A stretch of DNA of 64,000 nucleotides from Kalmanozyma brasiliensis GHG001 (taxonomy: Eukaryota > Basidiomycota > Ustilaginomycetes > Ustilaginales): NCBI RefSeq assembly GCF_000497045.1, contig NW_015961990.1, positions 62,001 through 126,000 of the forward strand, written 5' to 3'. A program made the position numbers and the translations under genes. This document shows, in pieces, positions 19,157 to 29,897 of this stretch (position 1 is its first letter; every line of letters starts with the position of its first letter). The notes under the pieces are model-generated. The model did not search any database and had not been told where the DNA came from. It was given only the letters and a program-made list of their open reading frames with translations.

Positions 19157-22100
19157 CTACGTACATGTGGCATTTGAAGGGGGAGAGCTAACGAGTGACT
19201 TGGCGGCGTGGACTCCATTGGCCAAAGCAGCTACTTGAGAGCGAATGATGTTGAGCTGCGAAAGTGTAGTCAGCGCCTTGGCTTCCGCATTTCGGTCGCT
19301 GGACGTGGGCGTCGGCTCCTTGGCCAGCTTGAAGAGGTGCACAAAGTCGCTGAGCAGCGCAAGTGGGATGGCGCTCTTGTTCTTTTCGGCTTGGCTCGCC
19401 TTGGTCGCTTCGGCGAATTGCTTCGAGACGGCTGCAGCGCGGTCGCAAATCTCGTAGGGTACACCGGCCAGTGCTGCCACCTGCGTGCCGTAAGAAGACT
19501 CGGCGATGCCATCCACAAGACGGTACCTGTCAAGATCAAAGCGAACAGAGAAGCAAAAGGTCAGTCGCGCATTCTAACAATGTCGAAAGAGGAAAGATCA
19601 TGAAGGCTACTCACGTAAAGATGACCTCGCGCTTGGCGTCGTCGACTAGCACCTGCATGTGCTTGTTGCTGACCCGCGAGTACGAGTCAAAGTCGTAGGC
19701 CAGATTGGTGTAGTGCGTAAGGAAGAAGGTCAAGCATCGCGTTCGGCTGACCAGGTGATGGAGAACAGCAAAGGCGATCGCCTGCCCGTCAAAAGTGCTG
19801 GTGCCTCGACCCAACTCGTCCATAATGACCAGCGAGCGGGGCGTGCACTCGTTGATGATGCGCGAAGCCTCGAGCATCTCGACCATGAAGGTACTGTTGT
19901 TACGGAAAATCTGGTCGTTGGCGCCCATTCGCGAGGCGATGCGGTCCACGGGCGAAAGGCGTGCGCTGGCCGCTGGCACTCGGCAGCCCAGTTGAGCGAG
20001 GATCACGCCCGTGGCGCTGGTGCGCGCGGTGGTACTCTTACCCGCCATGTTACCACCTGTCAGGATGACCACTTCGTCGTTCTGGCCACCGAGGCGGATG
20101 TCGTTGGGAATGAACTCGACATTGTCGCCGGCGATGCATGGGTGGCGCAACTCCTCGAACTCGACCAGCGCCGTCTCGTGATCCACCAGCTCAGGTCGGC
20201 ACGACGGCTCGCCGATGGCGTACGATGCCTTGGCGAGCGAGAGCAGACAGTCGATCTCGGCGACAGTCTTGACAGCTTGGAGGAAGACGTCGCTCTGCTC
20301 CGAGAAGCCGGTGAACAGCGTCTGGTGGAACTGCTTGAGAGCTGCAAGACGAGTCTCGCGTGCCTCTTTGATATCTTGCACGAGGTCACGGACCTTGGGC
20401 GAGTACCAGCGATTGCGATCCTTGGTGCCACTGAGCTTGGTCCAGTTGCTGGGCACCTTGGTCGCTGTGGGCACCTCGATCTGGAAAATGTCCTTGGTGC
20501 CGAGATGCTTCCAGGCACACTTGGACGAGTTGAGCTTGAGCTGCTTGCGGTACGACTCGATCTCGTGCTCGAGTTGTGCTTCCACCTCGGCGATGCCGGT
20601 CTCGGCCCGATCGTAAGGCTCGAAGGCGCCCTCGATCGGAGTGAAGGAGCCGTCCTCGGTGATTTTGAAGCTCGACTGCAGCTCGCGGGCCATTGTTGAA
20701 ACGGGCGGGATCGACTGCAGAAGATCGACGATGACGTTGGTCTCGAAGCCTTCGCATTGGGCTCGAAGCTCTTTGACTGCCTTCTCGAAGCGGACCAGCG
20801 CCTTGAGCACGGCAGTGAAATCGCGAGGTCGGCAATTGCCCGCGCGCACTCGTGGCACGATACGCTCGATGTCCGGTAGCGATTTGCCAAAGGTCTCGAA
20901 TTCATCGCCGAAGCAGGGATTCTTGAGGAGATCCTCGACCGCATCTTGGCGGGCTCGAATAGCGTCTGCCGTGGCAAGCGGTGCGACGAGCCAGATCTTG
21001 AAGAGACGCTTTCCGAAGGGAGTCACGGCGCGATTGAGCAGGCGGTGGAGCGTGCCCTCGTCGGTGCCCTCGTCGTTCTGCAGGACGTTGAGATGGGTGA
21101 GGGACTGTGCATCGAGTACGAGACACTTGTCCTGACGCAGAGGGTCAAAGATGTTGAAGTTGCGGCTGGAGCACAGGTCGCGGTCGAGGTTGAGTTGGGC
21201 AAGGTAGACCAGCATGCCACCGAGCGCGGACATGGCGCAAGGTCGATCGACCATGGAAGCGATGCCGTCCGGAAGCAGCGACGGGTCCACCGGATCGAGC
21301 GATTCCAGCCGAGCTTCTGCATCCACTTCGGGATTGAAGAGAGCGTTGAGCTTGCGCAGGGTCGTGTCGTGTTCCAAGAACTCGACGCCCGGCTTGAGCA
21401 TGGTGATCTGCGCTGTGGTGGGTACGGTACCGCGCAGGACGCGCATTGTGGGCGCAGTCAGTCCTGCCTTTTCATGCAACACCTCCTTGAGTCGCAGCGA
21501 TCGAAGCAAGGTCTCGAGTCTAGTGCGCGACTCGTCGTCCTCGAACTCGGTCAGATTGAACTCGGCCGTGGCTGCGTCGAGGGTGCACACGCCAAAGATG
21601 GGACCGTTGCGGCCGGCTTCGGCAGACTCTTTGATCGAGACGCAGTAGCTGTTGAGGTCGTCGGGCAGCGAGGAAGCGTCGACGATGGTGCCACTGGTGA
21701 GCACGTGTCGGAGCTCGCGATTGACGATCTCGGAGCCGCCGCCACGCGAGCGCTCACCGACGCGCATGCCCTTGGCCACAGCAGTCTCGGTCTGATCGAC
21801 GCGGCCGACCTTGTATCCCAAAGCGAGGAATTTGGCGGCAAAGATGTCGAACGAGGCTTCAGGTACGCCGACCATCTTCATCTTGACCCTGTCGGTGAGT
21901 TTGAGGTCGAACTCGCGGTGACCGATCAGCGCATCCTCTTCGTAGAGCTCGTAGAATTTGCCCTTCTGAAAGAAGAGCACCGTGTCCCAATGGTTCTGCT
22001 TGATCTCCCAAAACTGCTTCTCGAAAGGTGTGAAGTCCTTCCAGGCCGACTTGGGAATGTAGACGGTGCGTGAGTCGTACTCAGCATCTCCGGGACGGTT

Positions 22101-23159
22101 GCCGTCCTTGTCGCGAAGGTCGAGCAAGAAGCTATAGGCCTGTTCGTTCTCTGCCTTTTTGCGCTTCTCTTCGATGACGCGACGCTCGGCTTTGGTGAGA
22201 TGCGAGAGCGACGCTGACGAGGCGGCGCCATTCCTGGCAGCGCTCTGCAGCAAGGAGTTGGGCGAGGAAGCACCGGCGGCATTGCTGCCCATCTTGAAGG
22301 CGTTCAGACCCGAGTTCGACCCTGCTGCACGTGAAAATGAGGGCGCAGGAGGGGAAGACACGCGAGCTTTCTTCTTGGTCGCGTTGGAACCGCCGCGTTT
22401 CGATGATGACTTGCCAAAGACGTCTTCATCGCTGTCTTCCTCCGCAGCGGAATGGTCGCTCTCGTCTGAAGCGTTGGCTGCATCCAAGGGCAGCTCCTCA
22501 TCGTCATCATCATGGTGGTCTGGCACGATAAAGTCGTCTTCGTCGCGCGACTTGCGAGCTCGTTTGGCGGGGCCACTCCTTCGGCCCTTGGAGGATTTTG
22601 GCAGATCGTCCTCGCTATCGCTGTCCACTGCGGCGCCACCTTCCGAGTCGGACTCGGCGTACGTCTTGGGACGTTTGGCGGCAGCACGTCGACGGAAAAG
22701 CGGCTGCTCGGTGTCTTCTTCTTCGTCGACGTCCATGTCGTCCGCGTCACTGCTTGGTGGAGGAGTCAGGTCTCCAGAATCGGAAGAGGAGCTTGCGATG
22801 GGAGCAGTTTGTGTGGCGGGGAGAAGGCTGTCGGTGGTGAGAGAGCTGGAGCGGTGATATGTGGGGGAAGAAGAGGGTGGTCGAGTGGAGGCGCTGTCGG
22901 GCGCATCATCGTGTGCGGATCGAGAGCCGCGAGCGCTGGATCTCGACTCGCTCGGTGGAGGCGTCTCGAGCGGCTGAGCCTTGACAGCTTTGGCAGCTTT
23001 GGCCACTGTCGGTGCTTCCTTCGCCGCGCTTTTCTGTTGTTGTGGCTTTGCCTGAGTGGATGACGCTTTGGCCGATGGTGATTGTGTGGCTGGCACTTTG
23101 GAGAAGAAGCCGAGCAAAGACGATTGCTTGCTTCCCGCGCCCGCTTTGCTGGGCGGCAT
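19157..23159 (-). CDS. MSH6: DNA mismatch repair protein MSH6
   Basis: Two exons, 23159-19615 and 19526-19157, joined by an intron with a GTGAGT donor and a CAG acceptor. The junction restores FTYRLVDGIAESSYGTQVAA, and the product is 1304 residues. A PCNA-binding PIP box QSSLLGFF sits at 12-19. A long acidic/basic disordered region follows to about 330. The mismatch-recognition motif GKFYELYEEDALIG is near 400. Then come the MutS lever and clamp domains. The C-terminal ATPase has Walker A TGGNMAGKST (about 1034-1043) and Walker B/D-loop VIMDELGRGTSTFDG (about 1109-1123). MSH6 pairs with MSH2 as MutS-alpha to recognise base mismatches and small loops. The P-loop has Gly where most MutS proteins have Pro; fungal MSH6 proteins vary here. 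Confidence 0.95.
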
Positions 23160-23771
23160 CTTGAGCGCGTGAGTTCGGAGTGATCCCGGAATGACTCGAT
23201 TCGGATGATGCGAAGGCTGTTCGTTGGCGTGGCAGCTCCAGAGTTCCGCCGGGGCAAAGTGTGCAGGGAAGGAGTGATCGGAAGGGAGCCGGGCTAGTAT
23301 GACGAAGCAATGAGAATAAGGATTGTGCTAATGCTAGGACGCTAAGAAGGGTATCGATGCTATGAAGATAAGGTGATGAAGGAGAGCAGTGCTGAACGGA
23401 AGATTCACAAGAAGATGGATGTTCCGAAGAGAGAGAGCTTCTCACGCTGCCCGTGAAGCTTTGGCTCAGCTCGCTTGGACCCCTTTTTGGCTGCCTCGCT
23501 CGCGTTTTCTCTCACCTCGCGTTCAGCAAGCTCAAAAAGTGTTGCTCTCTGCCTTCTCTGCTCTCTAGCCGGCTGCTATGCGCGACGCGCTACGCGGTCA
23601 CCAACAATTTTGTTTTATTTTATTTTAATTTTCATTCATGCAATTTCCACACTTAGGGCAGCAGCCGCTTCGCTTTTAGCTGATGGCAAAGGGTAGAGTG
23701 AGGTCGAAGATTCTGACACAGTACGGACACGACGATGAGAAGCATCTTTGCGTACATGCTGACTCCGTCAG
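23160..23771. other. Intergenic: MSH6 promoter and HFM1 3' flank
   Basis: A 612-bp spacer between co-oriented genes. It contains an AT-rich block at about 23600-23650 with TTTTATTTTATTTTAATTTT, unusual for this GC-rich window. No gene is seen. Confidence 0.45.
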
Positions 23772-26700
23772 CTAGTCATTCGGGTCGGTCCTGTCGCCAA
23801 ATGGCGAAGGGCCGATGCCTGCGAGAAAGCGGCGCTGAGCAGGGCCCGAAGGCGTCGATGCCGGTGGCGCTCGAGCAGTCTGGTCATGCTCGTCAAGCAG
23901 GAGTAGAGCCTCACTCGCATCGAGCTCACGATCCGTGCTGCGTAGCTGAGATACGCGAGGGGCTCCCTCTTCGTGCCAGCTCCGACCGTCGCGGCCAGGG
24001 AGCTCTGTGGTCAGTCTACGCTTTGAGGGCGATAGCCCGTTCGCACTCGCATCGCCATCAACGTCGTCGGCCATTCGTCGGTCTTCGCCCCTTCGGCCGG
24101 GCATCTGCAATGGCTGCGTCGTGCCGTGCATTCGATCGTACTCGGCCTCCTGTCGATCGAGCCGGCTCAGCAGATCCTGAGGGGCTTCCAAATCGTAGGC
24201 GAGCGCAGGCTCCAATTCAGCTTTTCGCTTCTGCGTAATGGCTGTCGAGCTGCCAGACGGCGTCGATGCAGGCTTCAGATAGCGCGGCACGGTGCTCTGT
24301 GAGCTTTGGTCAGGCAAGCGGCTCTGAAAGCGATACTTGGGCAGCTTGCCGGAAGCTTCAACCTCCTTCGAACGCTGGCAGCACGGATGTCCACATTCGC
24401 TCTTGCACTTGTGCTTGCATCTGTAGCGGCGACGAAGAAACACCACCAGGCGACATCAGGACATCAGCATTCTTCTCTCCGTGCCTTGACTCGAGCTGTG
24501 ATTGATGGACTCACTTTTTCCAGGACGACTCCTCGTCCGCATCATGCTCGTCTGGCAACTCTGCCCCTCTCGAAGCTCGAGCAGCTTCGCTGTCGGCAAA
24601 GGAGCGAGATGGTCCAGCTCGATACTCATCCTCGGCAAGAGCATCGAAATCGTTCGGGCTGCCGTTCTGAATCTCGGCACGCGCGATTCTGATCCTGTGA
24701 GAGCCACTCGCCACGTCGACAGGTAGTAGGCTCGCTTGTACGAGCGTGCCTGCGATCTCGTCGCACGCCGCAGTGGTGACGACGCGCATGCGAGGGTTGT
24801 CAAGGTGGACGTGCACCGTGAAGCGCTTTTCGGAGTCAAAACGCCAGATGGGCATGCGACGAAAGTCGACGTAGCCGCCGTCGGATCTCAGCATGAGCAC
24901 GCAGATGCTCAGCGGCATCCTCGAAGTCTTGCTTTTGAGCATGCAAGTCGCTCGATTCTCGACCCAAATCTTCACCTCGAGCACCACCTTCATGCCGAAA
25001 GGGGCCAAGTCCGCGGGATCTAACGAGGTTCCGGCCCTGTTTGCCGGGAGTGTGAAGGAAGTCGCTTTGGAAGGCTCGGCGGACCGCTGCATCACCTCGA
25101 GGCCGATACGAGGCACAGATTGCGCCGCAGCAATCACCTTGCTGCCAAAGGGAGGGTGACGATTCAAGATCATCTCGATCTTGGTCGAAGTCGTCTCGGA
25201 CAGCTTCTGCCACGTCACGATGCCCGCATTCGCCAGCGCCTTGATGGAGCGTTCACCGATCTGGTCAAACTGTCGGAGCATCGCAGGAGAGCCCTCCCAG
25301 GCGCCAGCGGCAATGGATCGTGCCAAATCCAGTGCCGCTTTGCATGCCACACCATCGCAACGATAGATGGTGACGTCGACGACTGCCTTTGCGATGCGCG
25401 TGGCGTGCGGGAAGATCCGCTTGATGTCCATATAAGGACTTGCTTCGCCCATGCCTGATTTGGCGACGTGCGAGAGATTTATGGCAGACAGATGGGCCTG
25501 TATCAGCAAGGAAACCTTGTCCGCGACTCGCGAGACCTGGCGGGGCGGGAAACGGATCTCTGGGTGAGTTCGAAGATCGTTGAGGAAGCCCTTTTCGCCC
25601 TGTCGCATCCTCTGTTCTCCGAATTCGTCCGCTTCGCAGATCGCTTCGAGGATTTCTCGGGTGTGGGCGCTGAGCGGCATGGCAATCAGCGCCAGCATCG
25701 TCTTGTGACGCAGGAAGAAGCGCGACATGATGATACCGTATTCAGTGGACGAGATTTCGACAGAGTCTTCGGAGCGGGCGATCAAAGAAGCCTCCTGTAG
25801 AGCTGTCAGCGTCTGGGTGACAAGGTGTTTGAGGATGTCTTCGACGCTGTCGAGGCCAATGCCCTCTTCTCGGCTCAGATAGTAGGTGGGATTCTTGTGC
25901 AGTCGAGTCCACATGAAGCTCTGGCGAATCCAGTCTTCAATCTGAGACTCGGTCGTTCTTCCGCGCAGCCCGATCTCGGCGTTGACGTGCTCGACCAAGC
26001 AAGGGGCCAAGCTCGACTCGATCCCTCGACTGCCGCTGACGAGCTCTCGATAGTGCCCTTGCATGGTGTCCTCGCACATGATGACGGCAACGCCGCTACG
26101 ATCGAATTGAGGCCGACCGGCTCGACCCATCATCTGAATCATGTCGAGCTCCGACATTTCGATCCAATGTCCGTCGTATTGCCTTGTACCTCGTATGATG
26201 ACGCAGTACGCGGGCAAGTTGACTCCAGTCGCCAATGTGGTCGTGCAGCACAGAACCGCAACTCTGTCGGCAAGAAAAGCCTGCTCCACTGTTCGACGAT
26301 CGGATGCGGTGAGTCCGGCGTGATGAAAAGCCACGCCCGAGGATGCGAGAGTCCGGAGGTCCTCATCGTCAAAGCTCAACTGCGCCTGGCTTGATGGACC
26401 TCCCTCGTCCCCGATCGGAAGCGAGGGGCCGTCTGCGTCTTCGTTCGCCTGCTTGCGAGCCTCAACAACAGCCTTGGCGGCTTGGACGGTGGATCTGCGA
26501 GTGGCGCAAAAGATCAAGCACGGTCGACCAGCGGCATGTGTCTCGACCAGCTCGAAGAGCTTGCAATTGAGGTACGCCTGGAAGGCAAATTCGTCCTTGT
26601 TCTTGGCATAGCCGTAGACGTGCTTCTGCAGCGGACAGGGGCGATACTTGTCATCGAACTGGAAGATCTCGGCCGTGGTTTTGGTAGGTCCGGACTCGCC

Positions 26701-28232
26701 CTGTCGTTGCGTGTACAAGTTGGGCCCGATCCATCTTGCGACGTCTTCGAGGTTTGGCACGGTGGCTGAAACGGCTACGAAGCGCACCTGGTTGCCTCGA
26801 TTCTTGGTCCTTGTTACCACGACTTCGAGACGGGCTCCGCGTTGCGCCTCATTGAGGATATGCACCTCGTCGATCAAGACGAGACGGACGGTGGAGAGAA
26901 TGCCGGACTGTTCGTCCCACTTGCGCGTCAAGCTGTCCCATTTCTCGGGCGTTGTGATAACCAAGCGGCTCTTTCGTGCGACGTGAAGACCATGCACAGA
27001 GTCTCCTGTCAGCTCTGTGACACCACACCCGACAGGGCCGAAGCGAGCCGACCAGTCCCGCGTCCGCTCCGCGCAAAGCGCTTTGGTCGGAGCCAAATAG
27101 ACGGCGCGCGCGTTTTCAGGATCTTTGGTGAGCATGCGAAGTAGCGCCAATTCGAACACAACCGTCTTGCCGGAGCCGGTGGGTGCGGAGAGGACGATGT
27201 TCTCTGTCGATTCCAAGACCTAAACAAGTCGTCATTGACGAACGTGATGCGAACATTGAAATTCTTGTCAGTACGACGCTCAACGTGATGTGGCGTACAG
27301 CAAAATGCTCGACTGACTTACCTTGGGCAGGCAGAGCGACTGGACTGCGTTGAAGAATGGGAAGCTAAAGAGAGGTCGATAAAGAGCCGCTGATGTGTCG
27401 AGAGGGCCAGACAAAGGTGCACTCCATCCGTGTCAGCACGCTGCCTATCTCCTACTGCTGAAGAAGGGTTCAGCTACTCACGCAAGCTTGAGACAGGAAC
27501 GAGTTGCACCTTTCGGCCTGGCTCTGGTTCAGCCCAGACCCCACGCTGGTTCTCTGAGGGCCGAACAGGTTCGTGATTGGACCTCTCTTGAGGCTGCGGT
27601 GGGAGGGGAATGATTTTCGACTCGTTGCCTTGACTGCGAACGCCAGCACTTTCAAGGCTGCCGAAGTCTGCGTGCGTCTGTCTGCGAGGTTTGGCATTCG
27701 TATAGCTGTCGTTGTCATGATTCGCCTGACTAGAAAAGCCAGGATACACTTGACTGCGAAAGGGAAGGTCTGTCTGACCGCGAGAGTCTGGATTCATTGG
27801 ATCACCGTAGTCGGGATACAATTGGCCGAGGTAGTGGGTGGTCATTTGACCGCGATTGTCCGCATTCATCTGGCTGCGATGGTCAAACGCATAAGGCGAT
27901 GGAGGGTAGTGGTTGATCGTCGCCGAAGACGAAGGCGATGGCTGGGCCACTAAGCCTTCAACTTGGGCCCGATCGAAATCAAAGTGTCGCGATAGCGCTG
28001 CAGCTTCATAGTGATCAGAGGGCGGACCTTGTTGGTAGTAGCTGCCCTGTAAAAAGGGGTTCGGATTGGACAGCGGCGGCATCGTAGCAGGGTAGTAGTC
28101 ACTTGGATGATACGGGTCGTCTGGCATCAGACCTTCCTCGCCTCGATAGTCCGAGAACTGGTCTCCGCTTCGATTGTCTGCATCATGTCCATAGTGCTGC
28201 GCAAGGGACGCAAAGTCGAGCTCTTCGGTCAT
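23772..28232 (-). CDS. HFM1: Meiotic DNA helicase HFM1/MER3
   Basis: Four exons assembled from splice sites: 28232-27482, 27389-27322, 27219-24515 and 24420-23772, total 1390 residues. Junction peptides match the family: SSLPALYRPLFSFPFFNAVQ, then CLPKVLESTENIVLSAPTGS. Superfamily-2 helicase motifs include Walker A APTGSGKT (about 285-292), DEVH (about 390-393), SATVPN, and ATGVNLPAY with QMMGRAGRPQFD in RecA domain 2, followed by winged-helix and Sec63 domains. The last exon supplies a Cys/His zinc knuckle CKHKCKSECGHPCC, characteristic of HFM1. MER3/HFM1 unwinds recombination intermediates and promotes interfering meiotic crossovers. The frame remains open upstream to an ATG at 28421, which would add 63 residues; I prefer 28232 (MTEELDFASL). 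The N-terminal 240 residues are Gln/Tyr/Pro-rich and include degenerate octapeptide repeats. Confidence 0.93.
27610..27884 (-). repeat. Degenerate about 24-bp tandem repeats in the HFM1 N-terminus
   Basis: The encoded protein repeats an eight-residue unit with a near-invariant Gln: RSQMNADN, RGQMTTHY, LGQLYPDY, RGQTDLPF, RSQVYPGF, SSQANHDN, RRQTHADF and RSQGNESK. Spacers interrupt the array. On the plus strand the recurring core is TGACTGCGA or TGGCTGCGA. Confidence 0.65.
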
Positions 28233-29897
28233 GTTTTGCTTCTCACTGACCTGTCTCGATTGTCGTGTATAATGTCTGAGACGAAGGGAAGCAAGATGAT
28301 CTCCGAGGTAGCTGATGGCGAAGACTCCATCGGTCGAAAGGAGCAAATATAGGCCTGGCAGCTTTCTGCCTTCCCACATTGAGGCAGATTCCGCCGCTGA
28401 GTTGTCGAGCACACGTCCCATCCTCCCCCATTACGGCCACCAATGCGAAAATCGGAGCATCTGCGGCATCGGCTAAGCCTCGTCGCTGTGAGTCGGCTGT
28501 GCCGAAGCCAAAGCTGCTCAGCCGGAAGAGCCGAACTTGAGCCTGAGACAGCCCTAAGGCAGCCAGGTCTCTTCTTCCGCCATCACAATCTCTGATGCGA
28601 GCGTGGGAAAGGGACTTTGTGTGATCACAACGGCTTCCTCCTGGAAAGACATGCCTTCTGCGAATCACCAAGGCTGCAAACATCGAATTGCGGCTCGATC
28701 ACTGCTGGAATGTACCAAACTTGCAGAATTCTCGGCTCCCTTGAGCGTGCTACGCGAGACGACACGATGCGCACTGCAAGCTACTGTAGGCAGAGATCGC
28801 CGTGGGCTGCCGCTGCATCTCCTCGCTGTCAACAAGGATCTCAGACGCCTGATCAGGCTATTCCGCTGAAGTCGCTCTGCCGTTTCGTGATGAGGGCTCT
28901 CCTAATGACAAAGTTGAATGCTGAAGCTAACCTGATTCCCACTCGGAAACGATCCGAAGTCGTCGAAAGCAACGCCGACCTCGTTAGCGGGACTCCCTTC
29001 TGTCTTTTCATTTGTCTTTGCATTTTTTAATAAAAATATAAAAGAGGAAAATGTGAGAGAGGGCGAGAGAGCTCTGCTGCCGCGGAGCGAGAAATCGCGT
29101 TCAGGGGGCGCTTGTCCGAACCTTTGGGTTGGAAAAACATCCAGGCTTGGCTGGTCGGTCCCTTGTGACTGTGGGACTGTGGGACTCTTCGACCCTTCTT
29201 GTTGCTCTCACGGCGAGTCGCCTCTTGGCTTCTGGTTTTCGCGTTGAGAAGTCGAGGTGAGTCGTGTCACACTCGGCGGTGCACCCTTAACAGAGCTCAA
29301 TTTTTGAGTTGGTTGCAAGCTGCACAGGCACACACGCTCAGATCATCGTTGTGGTCGCCTTGCACAGCTTTTGACCTGACCACGCTTCATTGGTTCCGCC
29401 TCCTCCATCTCGACAACATCGCAGTTGACCATCGACGGAGAGCGTTTCCCTTGCTCCACACCACTTCATCACGTCTCGTCTCCGCGGCCTCTGGGTGGGT
29501 CGTTGACATCCCCCCACCTTTCGCTCTCTCTCTCCCTCTGTGCTCTCGGACCTCTTCTTTGGCTCGTGCCCTGGAATTACATCAATCTAGCTCAAGCTCC
29601 TGCTTCAAGCTTTCACGGTAACCTGGATCGACTCTCCGTACCGTCGCGCACCCTGACTCTTATCTGAGGCCAAACGGGACCTCCGACATGGCTCGATAGT
29701 CAAGCACATTGCTCGGATTCGCTCTCGTCCTCTACGTCACAAACTTCGCCCGTAGGAACGCCTTCATGCATCGCACGTCATGATCATCAGCTAGAACTGC
29801 ACCGGTACTCCGCGACTCTACTATCACCATCCACCCTCGGAAACTGCGACCGGATCCTGCGCCGACACAGCTTCGTGTCATCCGGCTGCACTCCGTC
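28233..29897. promoter_or_regulatory. Long divergent intergenic region, HFM1 / protein kinase
   Basis: About 1.6 kb head to head (about 1.5 kb if HFM1 starts at 28421). It has an AT-rich block near 28995-29052 (TTTTTTAATAAAAATATAAAA) in an otherwise GC-rich setting. CT-rich tracts at 29480-29560 probably mark the kinase promoter or 5' UTR. Open frames at 28243-28683 and 28617-29030 show no recognisable protein. Confidence 0.45.

Noticed and set aside
28243..28683. Possible short gene upstream of HFM1 on the minus strand
   Set aside because: No domain, Cys/Arg-rich composition typical of a wrong frame, and it overlaps the HFM1 leader.
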